DNA of 40,766 nucleotides from Cyclobacteriaceae bacterium (GTDB lineage Bacteria; Bacteroidota; Bacteroidia; Cytophagales; Cyclobacteriaceae): NCBI GenBank assembly GCA_027533395.1, contig JAPZUF010000024.1, positions 1 to 40,766 of the forward strand, read 5' to 3'. Shown piece by piece: positions 7,933 to 16,756 of this stretch (position 1 is its first letter; each line of letters starts with the position of its first letter). The notes under the pieces were generated by a model. It saw only the letters and a program-made list of their open reading frames with translations, ran no database searches and was not told where the DNA came from. The position numbers and the translations under genes were made by a program.

Positions 7933-8976
7933 CTATTGGGCAATATAGTTAATAATACCATTTGCACCAATGCTTATCGGTGTTTCAGGAAAATCTTTTT
8001 TTGTTAAGTCCTGAATTATCTTTAAAACCTTTTTTTCGGGGTCAACTTTCACGCCATCGCCATAAGTTTGGTAGGTAGAAATGATTTCTCCTTGCAAAAA
8101 TTCTCCGGTATTGTTGGTCTTTACTTTTAAAATAGGAGCGAGGCCATTCACACCCGAAACACTAATACCTCTGTAAGTACAAAAATTACCTAAACTATAA
8201 GCGATAATTCTTTTCTTGTAGACTTCAATGGCTCTGGTAACATGCGGTCCATGTCCGAAAATGATATCCGCTCCGGCATCAATCATCGCATGTGAAAATT
8301 GATACACATTTCCTCTATTTTCTCCATGATACAATTCTGTTTTTCGTGTTACATGTTGGTATTGCGCGCCTTCGGCTCCACCATGGAAAGACACAATCAC
8401 TACATCACATTGCTTACTCAATTCAGTCACTAATTTTTTTGCTCCTTCTATATCATTTAAAGGAACACAATTACTGTTGGGTGCAAAGGCAATTAATCCA
8501 TATCGAATTCCATCTTTTGTAAAAATGCAAGTCTTTTGTTGTAATTGGCCTGCATGTAAGATGCCTGCATCTTCTAATGTTTTCATGCTGCTTTTTCTTC
8601 CGGCATCTCCCATATCGCCTGCATGGTTGTTGGCCAAACTCATCATATCAAATCCTGCATCTACTAAATTTTGTACATAAGCAACAGGTGTTCTAAAGGC
8701 GTAGCAAACTTTAGGGTCGCGACAAGTTTTTGGTGTTCCACCACTATCTAATAATGTTCCTTCTAAATTTCCAAAAGTAACATCTGCATTTTTTAAAATA
8801 TGATTAACACTGCGCATCAATCCGGCACCATTTTCTGCCGGTAGTTTGTTTTCAGGATAATTCGTTCCCATCATGATATCTCCTACACCAATAATGGTGA
8901 GGGTGTCTTGTTGTGCAAACAAATTGGGATGGTTGAGAAGAATCGAAAAAAGAAAAAGTAAAATTGATTTTTGCAT
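7933..8976 (-). CDS. exported CapA-like (poly-gamma-glutamate synthesis type) protein
   Basis: The 347-residue product has a signal peptide ending at FAQ (residue 22) and a CapA/PGA_cap metallophosphatase-like domain. Visible motifs are GVGDIMMG near 30-37, GNLEGTL near 69-75, SLANNHAGD at 113-121, VSFHGG near 195-200, GHGPHV at 241-246 and AYSLGNF near 259-265; the Asp, Asn and His residues in them are the predicted metal ligands of this fold. The name comes from Bacillus capsule synthesis, but no capB/capC ligase genes are near, so a role as an envelope phosphoesterase is as likely. The ATG at 8976 (MQKSILLF) is chosen because it gives a proper signal peptide; the longer frame from 8997 adds seven unrelated residues. 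Confidence 0.88.
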   Translation of the reverse strand: MQKSILLFLFSILLNHPNLFAQQDTLTIIGVGDIMMGTNYPENKLPAENGAGLMRSVNHILKNADVTFGNLEGTLLDSGGTPKTCRDPKVCYAFRTPVAYVQNLVDAGFDMMSLANNHAGDMGDAGRKSSMKTLEDAGILHAGQLQQKTCIFTKDGIRYGLIAFAPNSNCVPLNDIEGAKKLVTELSKQCDVVIVSFHGGAEGAQYQHVTRKTELYHGENRGNVYQFSHAMIDAGADIIFGHGPHVTRAIEVYKKRIIAYSLGNFCTYRGISVSGVNGLAPILKVKTNNTGEFLQGEIISTYQTYGDGVKVDPEKKVLKIIQDLTKKDFPETPISIGANGIINYIAQ

Positions 8977-9029
8977 AGCCAACATTTCGGGTCGCAAATA
9001 AACAGCATTTTAGTCAATCAAACCAATGT

Positions 9030-9992
9030 TTAATCTAAAGTTGTGTTGCTGTTTTTCGCTAACTCTAACAGTTTTTGATATTCCTGATTACTTAAATCTC
9101 TTTGAAAGAAATGAATAGGATTGATGTGTTGCCCGCGGTATAAAACTTCGTAGTGCAAATGCTCACCTGCGGATGTCCCTGTGTTGCCCACATAACCGAT
9201 TACTTGTCCGCGTTTTACTTTTTCTCCTTTGTTTACAATGAAACGAACCATGTGTGCATATCGTGTTTCAAAACCAAAGCCATGATAGATGTACACAACA
9301 TTACCATACGAATCGGAGTAGTAAGCGTCTAATACTTCACCATCTCCGGTTGCATAAATCGGAGTGCCGGTTTTAGCTTTAAAATCTAAACCTTTGTGTA
9401 AACGATATATGCCCAATACCGGATTAAGACGCATGCCGAATGTACCATACAGAAAAACCAAATCTTGGTTATCGATTGGTTGAATGGCCGGCCTAGATGC
9501 CCACTGTTTGGTTTTAGTATTCACTAATTTTTGTAATTGCTCGAACGACTCATACTCCACCGTTAGTTCGTGTTTCATCTGCAAGGCATCAGCAAGTGAA
9601 TGTTTTATGAAGGGGTAATCTTTAACTTCTTCCGGAATACGAAGTGTTCCTCCTACACCGGCTAATCTTTCTGTTTTCGCAAGTGTATCAGCATCTAATA
9701 TGGGTCTGTATAGTTGATCATCTTCAGCAATAAACTTTTGTAATTCTGTTTTTTGCTGTTTCATTTCGTCTTGTAACAAAGCCCATTGCGATTTTAATCT
9801 TCTATTGCTTTGCTTAAGTTGTACCAAGTCGATGGCTTCACCGGTTTGCAAATAGAAGTAATAACACCCCGAAGCAAATAGAAAAGAAAAAAACATCAAC
9901 ATCATTAAACGGTTGCGCACTTTTTTACCCGACATGTAATGCGGTTCGTAATGGCAAGTTTCAGGGTTATATGTGTAACGCTGCTTAAACAT
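9030..9992 (-). CDS. membrane-anchored M23 (LytM-type) peptidase
   Basis: A 320-residue bitopic protein: short cytoplasmic N-terminus (FKQRYTYNPETCHYEP, typical of Bacteroidota M23 proteins), a transmembrane helix at about 28-48, a coiled coil at about 53-95 and a complete LytM domain from about 180. The zinc ligands are present: H199 and D203 in HKGLD, H247 in RYAHM, and H278/H280 in EHLHYE. It should therefore cleave peptidoglycan cross-bridges rather than act as a degenerate EnvC/NlpD-like activator. The ATG overlaps the stop codon of the upstream paralogue by one base (TGATG), implying translational coupling. Downstream is the CapA-like gene after 53 bases. No cell-division genes flank it. 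Confidence 0.92.
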   Translation of the reverse strand: MFKQRYTYNPETCHYEPHYMSGKKVRNRLMMLMFFSFLFASGCYYFYLQTGEAIDLVQLKQSNRRLKSQWALLQDEMKQQKTELQKFIAEDDQLYRPILDADTLAKTERLAGVGGTLRIPEEVKDYPFIKHSLADALQMKHELTVEYESFEQLQKLVNTKTKQWASRPAIQPIDNQDLVFLYGTFGMRLNPVLGIYRLHKGLDFKAKTGTPIYATGDGEVLDAYYSDSYGNVVYIYHGFGFETRYAHMVRFIVNKGEKVKRGQVIGYVGNTGTSAGEHLHYEVLYRGQHINPIHFFQRDLSNQEYQKLLELAKNSNTTLD

Positions 9993-10942
9993 CAATCGAG
10001 GGCTTGATTTTGTTTTTTACTAGCTGTTAACATTTTCTCGTAAGCTTCGGTATTCAAACCTTGCAATAAGTAATAGATAGGATTTTGCTCTAATCCATCA
10101 AGCAATACTTCGTAATGTAAATGCGGTGCAGCCGAACCTCCAGTGTTACCAACTGTTCCGATGGTTTGTCCTTTTGTTACTTGCTGACCTTTTCTAACCA
10201 AAATATTTTCAAGGTGTGCATAACGTGTGATAAAACCATTACCATGACTAATCTCTATATAATTTCCATATCCGGCAATTTCTAAACTGTTGTTGATCAC
10301 ATTAATAGTTCCTGAAGCGGTGGCCATAACGGCACTGCCTTTTGGTGCCAACAAATCGATGCCAGTATGTTGATACAAACCTTTATGAAAAGGATGCATG
10401 CGTTTTCCAAAACCAGAAGCTAAGCTTACGTTTTCTACAGGAATAATAGAAGGTGTGAATAATAATTTGTGATTGATGGATGCATTGTGATGATGCACAT
10501 GCTTGCTAAAATAAACAGAATTGAAAATTGCTTTTTCTTTTAGTTGATTAACCTGTTGTTGCAAAGCAATGGCTTTTTGCGTGATATCATTGGTGTTTTT
10601 ACCAGGTTCGAATGTGTTCGTTTTCGTTTCTTCTGTTGTGTGTAAGATGGCATCGAATAAGGTAGATTTTAATGCTTCATCTTTTTTGGCAATGGCTGAT
10701 ACTAAATTTTTGCTTTCATTTAATTCAGACGAAACAACTTTGTAATAAGAAGCTAAAGCTTGGTTTTCTTTTCTTAACGCTATTTCTTCCGGAGATTCCC
10801 AAACAGTTGCATCTAGCCAGGCAATGCCTACAAAAAACAAAATGGTAAATGCAATAAGCGCCAATACTCCCAACAGCCAGTTACCCCATGGGATACCTGC
10901 ACGCTCGAAACGTAGTGATTTTGGGTTGAAGACAAATTGCAT
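9992..10942 (-). CDS. membrane-anchored M23 (LytM-type) peptidase, paralogue
   Basis: A 316-residue paralogue of the following gene with the same plan: cytoplasmic FVFNPKSLRFERAG, transmembrane helix about 20-44, coiled-coil segments about 53-90 and 118-140, and a C-terminal LytM domain from about 175. Zinc ligands are intact (H192 and D196 in HTGID, H243 in YAHLE, H274/H276 in PHLHYE). I place the start at the ATG at 10942 because the family begins just before the YNP/FNP motif; an ATG at 10975 is also in frame and would add 11 residues. It opens the leftward operon and is divergent to alaS. Two active, coupled paralogues suggest either a heterodimer or division of labour on different cross-links. 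Confidence 0.9.
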   Translation of the reverse strand: MQFVFNPKSLRFERAGIPWGNWLLGVLALIAFTILFFVGIAWLDATVWESPEEIALRKENQALASYYKVVSSELNESKNLVSAIAKKDEALKSTLFDAILHTTEETKTNTFEPGKNTNDITQKAIALQQQVNQLKEKAIFNSVYFSKHVHHHNASINHKLLFTPSIIPVENVSLASGFGKRMHPFHKGLYQHTGIDLLAPKGSAVMATASGTINVINNSLEIAGYGNYIEISHGNGFITRYAHLENILVRKGQQVTKGQTIGTVGNTGGSAAPHLHYEVLLDGLEQNPIYYLLQGLNTEAYEKMLTASKKQNQALD

Positions 10943-11006
10943 ATAATCTTTGGCCGGAAATCTAAAAAAAACCATTTAATCTGCTCATTCTCTCTACTTT
11001 CGGGGT

Positions 11007-11014
11007 TATTTTTG
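11007..11014 (+). promoter_or_regulatory. predicted -7 promoter element of alaS
   Basis: TATTTTTG matches the Bacteroidota -7 consensus TAnnTTTG and lies 57 bases before the alaS ATG. No convincing -33 TTG is seen at the expected distance, so this rests on one element. Confidence 0.4.
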
Positions 11015-11071
11015 TGACTTGCCGATTTATAAAGCGGTGTAATATAGTAAAAACAAGCTACTTATCATTTT

Positions 11072-13828
11072 ATGAGCATGGATTCGGGTTCGATCAGAAG
11101 AAAGTTTTTGGAGTTTTTCGAGAAAAAAGGGCATCAAATTGTGCCATCAGCACCTTTGGTTTTAAAGAACGACCCCACTTTGTTGTTCACCAACTCGGGC
11201 ATGGTTCAGTTTAAAGATTACTTTTTAGGTAACGAAAAAGCACCCTACTCCCGAATTGCCGATACACAAAAATGTTTGCGCGTAAGTGGCAAACACAACG
11301 ACTTAGAAGAAGTAGGCATCGACACTTACCATCATACCATGTTCGAAATGTTGGGTAACTGGAGTTTTGGTGATTATTTTAAAAAAGAAGCACTCGCTTG
11401 GGCTTGGGAACTACTAACCGAAGAATATAAATTACCAAAAGACAGACTCTATGTGAGCGTGTTTGGAGGAGATAAAGATGATAATCTGCCATTCGACCAA
11501 GAGGCATTTGATATATGGAAGAACTTTGTAAATGAAGATAGAATTATATTAGGTAATAAGAAAGATAACTTTTGGGAAATGGCCGACCTCGGTCCATGTG
11601 GTCCTTGTTCAGAAATACATGTAGATCTTCGTTCTGATGAAGAACGCAAAAAAATTCCAGGAAAAGATTTAGTAAACAATGATCATCCGCAAGTGATTGA
11701 GATTTGGAACAATGTATTCATGGAATTCGAACGATATTGGAATCCCACTAAAGGTGGTGCCAGCGAATTGATGAAGTTCGATCTTGAATATAAGGGAGAT
11801 GATAAAAAAGTAGCACGAGAGCGATTGCGTTCACAGTTAACTTTATTAAAGCCGTTACCTAATAAGAATGTTGATACCGGTATGGGTTTCGAGCGTTTGT
11901 GCATGGCTATACAAGGCAAAACCTCGAATTACGATACAGATGTTTTTACACCTTTGATTGATTTTATTTCGAAATCATCAGGAGTACAATACACCGCTAC
12001 ACAACCTGGTTCAGATGGCAGCAGAACAGAACAAGAGAAAACAGATATTGCCATGCGCGTGATGGCCGACCATATACGGGCCGTTAGTTTTGCCATTTGC
12101 GATGGACAATTACCATCCAACACTGGAGCAGGATATGTCATCAGAAGAATTTTAAGAAGAGCAGTACGCTATGGCTTTACTTTTTTAAATTTTAAAGAAC
12201 CATTTCTTTACAAACTTGTGCCTGTATTAAGCGCACAATTAAAAGATGTATTCAAAGAATTAGAAAGCCAGAAAGATTATGTAGCAAAGGTTATCATGGA
12301 AGAAGAAGTTTCTTTCTTAAGAACTTTAGAGAAAGGATTGAAAAGAATTGAAACTATCATTGCAGATCAAAAAACCAAAGTAATTGCTGGCGATCAGGTT
12401 TTCGAATTGTACGATACCTTTGGTTTTCCAGTTGATTTAACCTCACTCATTGCCAGAGAGAAAGGACTTTCAATCGATGAAAAAGGTTTTGAAACTGAAA
12501 TGCTCAAACAAAAAGATCGCTCAAAAGCCGCAGCAGCTAAAGAAACGGGTGATTGGATAGTTGTTGGCGATGAACAAAAAACACTTTTCACCGGCTATAC
12601 GCATTTAGAAGATGAAGTGAAAATCATCAAGTACAGAGCGATCAAACAAAAAGGAAAGGATTCTTATCAATTGGTTTTTAACAAAACTCCTTTTTATGCT
12701 GAAAGCGGTGGACAAGTGGGCGACACTGGGTATATCCAATCTGTTAATGAGAAAATTTTCATTACCGATACAAAAAAGGAAAATGAATTGATTGTTCACT
12801 TTGCCGATCAATTACCTGAAAGTTTACACCATACTTTTACTGCGGTTGTCAACAAAGAAAAAAGACAACAAACCCAATGCAACCACTCTGCCACTCACTT
12901 GCTCCATGCTGCCTTAAGACAAGTGTTGGGTAAACACGTTGAGCAAAAAGGTTCGTTGGTTAATCATCAAGTATTGCGTTTCGATTTTTCTCATTTTGCG
13001 GCTATGACCAACGAGGAAGTGAAGCAAGTTGAAAAAATGGTGAATGAGAAAATCAGAGCCAACATTGCCTTAGATGAAAAACAAAATGTGCCCATTGCCG
13101 AAGCCAAAGCGTTAGGAGCAATGGCACTTTTCGGAGAGAAGTATGGCGAGTTTGTACGCGTGATTACATTCGATAAAAATTATTCGGTAGAACTATGCGG
13201 TGGTACGCACGTGCCGGCAACCGGACAAATAGGTTTCTTTAAAATAGTGAGCGAAAGTTCTGTAGCTGCCGGTGTACGAAGAATAGAAGCGATAACAGCC
13301 GAAGCAGCTGAAAACAGTATAGCAGAAACGTTAGAACAAGTAGAAGAAGTAAAAGCGATACTTAAAAATCCTAAGCATCTGGTTAACGCAATTAAAAGCT
13401 TGGCAGAAGAAAGAGCAGCATTAGAAAAAAAGATAGAAGCTTTGTACCAGGAAAAAGCCAATCTGATGAAAGACAGTTTGGCGCTACGCGTGAAAGAAGA
13501 AAAAGGAATGCAAATATTAATAGATAAAATTGAGGCACCAACTGCCGATGCAGTAAAAAACATTGCTTACGGTTTGCGCAATCAATTCGAAAATTTGTTA
13601 TTGATATTGGCCGTAAACATAGATGGTAAGCCACAAGTTTGTGTAATGGTAGGTGAGAAATTAGCTACTCAGAATAAATTTCATGCGGGCAACATGGTAA
13701 AAGAGTTGGCTAAAGAAATTGATGGAGGAGGAGGAGGACAGCCTTTCTTTGCAACAGCCGGAGGTAAAAACCTGAACGGATTAGATCAAGTGATTGTGAA
13801 AGCCAAACAAATGGTAGCATCAGCTTAA
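11072..13828 (+). CDS. alaS: alanyl-tRNA synthetase
   Basis: This 918-residue class II synthetase charges tRNA-Ala with alanine in the cytoplasm. The N-terminus reads IRRKFLEFFEKKGH as in all AlaS, followed by the catalytic core (DPTLLFTNSGM, HHTMFEMLGNWSFGDYFK, and GFERL). The editing domain has its zinc ligands: H605 and H609 in HSATH and C709 and H713 in CGGTH. A coiled-coil/DHHA1 C-terminal domain ends with the GGGGGQPFFA segment. Length is slightly over the E. coli enzyme (876). The second ATG (11078, MDSGSIRR) aligns best with the usual family start, so true initiation may be two codons downstream. gatB follows after 4 bases, so the two translation genes are probably co-transcribed. Confidence 0.97.
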   Translation: MSMDSGSIRRKFLEFFEKKGHQIVPSAPLVLKNDPTLLFTNSGMVQFKDYFLGNEKAPYSRIADTQKCLRVSGKHNDLEEVGIDTYHHTMFEMLGNWSFGDYFKKEALAWAWELLTEEYKLPKDRLYVSVFGGDKDDNLPFDQEAFDIWKNFVNEDRIILGNKKDNFWEMADLGPCGPCSEIHVDLRSDEERKKIPGKDLVNNDHPQVIEIWNNVFMEFERYWNPTKGGASELMKFDLEYKGDDKKVARERLRSQLTLLKPLPNKNVDTGMGFERLCMAIQGKTSNYDTDVFTPLIDFISKSSGVQYTATQPGSDGSRTEQEKTDIAMRVMADHIRAVSFAICDGQLPSNTGAGYVIRRILRRAVRYGFTFLNFKEPFLYKLVPVLSAQLKDVFKELESQKDYVAKVIMEEEVSFLRTLEKGLKRIETIIADQKTKVIAGDQVFELYDTFGFPVDLTSLIAREKGLSIDEKGFETEMLKQKDRSKAAAAKETGDWIVVGDEQKTLFTGYTHLEDEVKIIKYRAIKQKGKDSYQLVFNKTPFYAESGGQVGDTGYIQSVNEKIFITDTKKENELIVHFADQLPESLHHTFTAVVNKEKRQQTQCNHSATHLLHAALRQVLGKHVEQKGSLVNHQVLRFDFSHFAAMTNEEVKQVEKMVNEKIRANIALDEKQNVPIAEAKALGAMALFGEKYGEFVRVITFDKNYSVELCGGTHVPATGQIGFFKIVSESSVAAGVRRIEAITAEAAENSIAETLEQVEEVKAILKNPKHLVNAIKSLAEERAALEKKIEALYQEKANLMKDSLALRVKEEKGMQILIDKIEAPTADAVKNIAYGLRNQFENLLLILAVNIDGKPQVCVMVGEKLATQNKFHAGNMVKELAKEIDGGGGGQPFFATAGGKNLNGLDQVIVKAKQMVASA

Positions 13829-13832
13829 AAGC

Positions 13833-15290
13833 ATGACTTCAGGTTCGGACATATACGAGGCCGTTATTGGTTTAGAAGTACACATACAGTTAGCAACAGA
13901 TAGTAAAATATTTTGTGCTGATGGTGTAGCTTTTGGTGAAAGTCCAAATACCTTGATCAGCACCATTTCATTGGCGCATCCAGGCACCTTACCGAAAGTA
14001 AATAAAAAGGCGATTGAGTTAGGTATCAAAATGGGCTTAGCCTTAGGTTCAACCATTAGCCAAACGTTATACTTCGATCGTAAACATTATTTTTATCCTG
14101 ATTTACCCAAGGGATATCAACTCACACAAGATAGAACACCTGTTTGTATAGGTGGACAAGTTCCGATTGTAACCAAATCAGGCTTGCGCAAAGCTATTCA
14201 ATTAAACAGAATTCATTTAGAAGAAGACGCTGGTAAATTGTTGCACGATCAACACAAAGATTTTTCTGCGATTGATTATAACCGCGCAGGCACAGCTTTA
14301 ATTGAAATGGTCACCGAACCCGTCATGCGTTTGCCTGAGGAAGCGTATGCCTTTCTAGTTGAAATCAGAAAATTAGTTCGCTTTTTAGGAATTGGGGATG
14401 GCTATATGGAAGAAGGATCTTTGCGATGCGATGCTAATGTTTCTATTCGCGAAAAAGGAAGTTCAGTTTTAAATCCAAAAGTAGAGATTAAGAACATGAA
14501 CTCTTTTAAACATGTGCAACGCGCTATCGAAACAGAAATTGAAAGACAGATTACACTCGTTCAGGCAGGTCAATCAGTGGTCAGTGAGACACGCAGTTAC
14601 GATGCTGAAAAAGAAACAACCTTCAGTTTACGTTCGAAAGAAACTTTGCATGATTACCGCTATTTCCCCGATCCGGATTTAAGTCCGGTGGTGGTGGATG
14701 AAGCTTGGCTCAATCAAATAAAAAATGAAATGGGCGAGTTGCCACAAGCCATGTTCAATCGCTTTATCGAAAAGTATCAATTAAGCGAATACGATGCAGG
14801 TGTGATTACAGATGACAAAGACGTGGCCCAATATTTTAATGACGTGGTAGCGCATACCAAACATTATAAAGCAGCAGCCAATTGGGTAATCGGACCGCTT
14901 AAAAGTCAATTGCGTGAGCGCATGGAAAAAGCAACCACATTTCCAGTTCAACCTGTTACTTTAGCCAAGTTGATTAATTTGGTAGAAGAAGGAAAAGTGA
15001 GTTACACGATGGCGAGTCAGAAAATTTTTCCTGAATTATTGTTAAAACCTAATCAATCTCCTTTAGAGTTGGCACAAGCTTTGAACCTCTTGTTAGAAAA
15101 CAACGTTGATGCTTTAACGCCAGTGATTGATGAAGTGATAAAAATTTATCCGTTGAAAGTAGAAGAATACAAGCAAGGAAAAAAAGGAATAGTGGATATG
15201 TTTATGGGAGAAGTGATGAAGCGCACGAAAGGAAAAGCAGATCCAAAAAAAGCAAATCAGTTAATTATAGAAAAATTAAAATCGTTATGA
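13833..15290 (+). CDS. gatB: Asp-tRNA(Asn)/Glu-tRNA(Gln) amidotransferase subunit B
   Basis: GatB is the kinase/amidating subunit of GatCAB, converting mischarged Glu-tRNA(Gln) or Asp-tRNA(Asn) to the correct amide form. The 485-residue protein starts with the diagnostic YEAVIGLEVHIQL and contains FYPDLPKGYQLTQ, NRAGTALIEMVTEP, and the tail domain (YqeY-like, about 330-485). Where many GatB proteins have paired zinc cysteines (CxC and CPVC), this one has only KIFCADG and STISLAHPG, so the structural zinc site looks lost. I recall similar changes in other Bacteroidota. It starts 4 bases after alaS and overlaps the next gene by 4 bases (ATGA). gatA and gatC are not in the window. Confidence 0.96.
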   Translation: MTSGSDIYEAVIGLEVHIQLATDSKIFCADGVAFGESPNTLISTISLAHPGTLPKVNKKAIELGIKMGLALGSTISQTLYFDRKHYFYPDLPKGYQLTQDRTPVCIGGQVPIVTKSGLRKAIQLNRIHLEEDAGKLLHDQHKDFSAIDYNRAGTALIEMVTEPVMRLPEEAYAFLVEIRKLVRFLGIGDGYMEEGSLRCDANVSIREKGSSVLNPKVEIKNMNSFKHVQRAIETEIERQITLVQAGQSVVSETRSYDAEKETTFSLRSKETLHDYRYFPDPDLSPVVVDEAWLNQIKNEMGELPQAMFNRFIEKYQLSEYDAGVITDDKDVAQYFNDVVAHTKHYKAAANWVIGPLKSQLRERMEKATTFPVQPVTLAKLINLVEEGKVSYTMASQKIFPELLLKPNQSPLELAQALNLLLENNVDALTPVIDEVIKIYPLKVEEYKQGKKGIVDMFMGEVMKRTKGKADPKKANQLIIEKLKSL

Positions 15291-16429
15291 AGCAGTTGAT
15301 TCAATTTTTATTACTGGGATTTGTGTGGTTGTTGTCTTGTTCATCTTCAACGAAAGAAATACCACCACAAGGCAGTTGGACCATCACCTTGAAAGGCAAA
15401 GTTGGTTTTCCACAACAAGGACAAATTGTTATCCAGGAAATGAAAAATGTAGCGGAAGGTGGTTGGCAAGATACCATCCAATTAAAATCAAATTATACAT
15501 TCAGCAAGAAAATTACGCTGAAAGAGCCAGGGTATTACCGATTAAATTTTTACAACAAACAAGTTATTAACTTGATCTTAGACAAGAGCGATGTAGAAGT
15601 AAATGCAGATGGAAATAGTGCGCAGGGGTTTGTACAAATTACAGGATCACCAGATATGGACATCATCACCAAAGCACAAAGCATGATGCGTGCCTTTGAA
15701 AGTAGTGCTGAGTTTCAAAAACTCAATCAGGATTTTGCTGTAGCGCAACAAGCCAAAAACGAAGCCAAGATGTTTGAATTGCAACAAACTTATATGCAAT
15801 TAGCCAAAGCCAACAATGATAAAGTGGCAGATTATTTCAAATCGCTTCCACCATCTTTAGCAGTTTTGAATCTATTACAAAATAATTCGTTAGACCCTGA
15901 TCAGTATTTTGAAACCTACGCAATTGTTGCTGACAAATTAAGAAAGGACTGGGGCAATTACACACACGTGAAAACATTTATCGAGAAAGTAGATAAGTTA
16001 AAAAAATTAGCAGTGGGCCAACCAGCGCCAGAAATTGCTTTGCCTAATCCGGAAGGACAAGTAGTGAAGTTAAGTTCGTTGCGCGGTCAATATGTTTTAG
16101 TAGATTTTTGGGCGAAGTGGTGCGGGCCATGCAGAAAAGAAAATCCGAATGTTGTAAAAGCATTTAAGCGCTTCAAAGAAAAAGGTTTTACTGTGTATGG
16201 CGTTTCATTAGATCGAAATAAAGAAGATTGGGTGCAAGCCATTGCGCAAGATGGATTAACGTGGACGCACGTTTCGGATTTAAAATATTTTCAGTCAGAA
16301 GCAGCCAGAACGTACGATATCAATGGCATTCCGTATTCTTTGCTGTTGGATAAAGAAGGAAAAATAATTGCTAAGAATTTAAGAGGTCCTGCATTGGAAG
16401 CGAAACTCGAAGAAGTGTTGGGTAAATAG
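15287..16429 (+). CDS. TlpA-like thiol-disulfide lipoprotein with DUF4369 domain
   Basis: A 380-residue envelope lipoprotein (VWLLSCSSS, Cys at residue 18) with a DUF4369-like beta domain at about 30-130, a helical linker at about 140-240, and a thioredoxin/redoxin (TlpA-like) domain at about 243-378. The redox motif WCGPC gives C279 and C282, and the cis-proline segment GIPYSLLLD is present, so it should be redox active. Such proteins reduce disulfides or support cytochrome c maturation in the periplasm; the actual partner is unknown. Its ATG overlaps the gatB stop (ATGA), an unusual link between a translation gene and an envelope redox gene that suggests coupled expression. A strong terminator follows at 16464. 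Confidence 0.9.
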   Translation: MKQLIQFLLLGFVWLLSCSSSTKEIPPQGSWTITLKGKVGFPQQGQIVIQEMKNVAEGGWQDTIQLKSNYTFSKKITLKEPGYYRLNFYNKQVINLILDKSDVEVNADGNSAQGFVQITGSPDMDIITKAQSMMRAFESSAEFQKLNQDFAVAQQAKNEAKMFELQQTYMQLAKANNDKVADYFKSLPPSLAVLNLLQNNSLDPDQYFETYAIVADKLRKDWGNYTHVKTFIEKVDKLKKLAVGQPAPEIALPNPEGQVVKLSSLRGQYVLVDFWAKWCGPCRKENPNVVKAFKRFKEKGFTVYGVSLDRNKEDWVQAIAQDGLTWTHVSDLKYFQSEAARTYDINGIPYSLLLDKEGKIIAKNLRGPALEAKLEEVLGK

Positions 16430-16463
16430 GAGATGATTTATTTACAAAATTGATATTGATTGC

Positions 16464-16498
16464 AAACAGACCACGATTTAAATCGTGGTCTGTTTTTT
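16464..16498. terminator. terminator after the alaS-gatB-TlpA operon
   Basis: A perfect 16-base inverted repeat (16464-16479 / 16480-16495) centred on ATTTAAAT with CCACG arms, followed by an uninterrupted T run to 16498. The A-rich left flank may let it act on the minus strand as well, ending the BlaI operon. Its core shares CCAC-n-ATTTAAATCGTGG with the hairpin at 6395. Confidence 0.85.
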
Positions 16499-16579
16499 TG
16501 TTGTAATAAATTTTTCAATGTTGGTTTATTATTTTATTAATCTTAATTCTCAATAGTTAATTTTAAAATACTATTAATA

Positions 16580-16756
16580 TTAAACTTGTTTCTTCTCCAG
16601 ATAACTGATGTAGTACATTTGTATGCTTGAAAAAGTAACTAGGGCAATAATTAAATAGGCATTATTATCTACAACATGCAATACGCGAAGTGTTGCTAAA
16701 ACAATAATAATGATTGCTATAGTATTACTAATCCATTTAAAAGTGCTTGCTTTCAT
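16580..16756 (-). CDS. 58-residue predicted two-helix membrane protein
   Basis: I do not recognise this protein; it is short enough to be missed by length cut-offs. The frame begins MKASTFKWISN and ends YLEKKQV. It has two hydrophobic segments (about residues 9-26 and 33-50) separated by the polar turn HVVDNN, and a basic C-terminus, consistent with a small two-pass inner-membrane protein. The strongest support is position: its ATG overlaps the stop of the M56-TonB gene as ATGA, the same translational coupling used by real genes elsewhere in this window. It would be the third gene of the BlaI operon. It occupies most of the otherwise empty 16430-16752 stretch. It may assist or regulate the peptidase sensor; that is inference. 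Confidence 0.6.
   Translation of the reverse strand: MKASTFKWISNTIAIIIIVLATLRVLHVVDNNAYLIIALVTFSSIQMYYISYLEKKQV

Noticed and set aside
13180-13563. 127-residue minus-strand frame inside alaS
   Set aside because: Antisense to the conserved alaS editing and C-terminal domains; Ser/Ala-rich translation without motifs.
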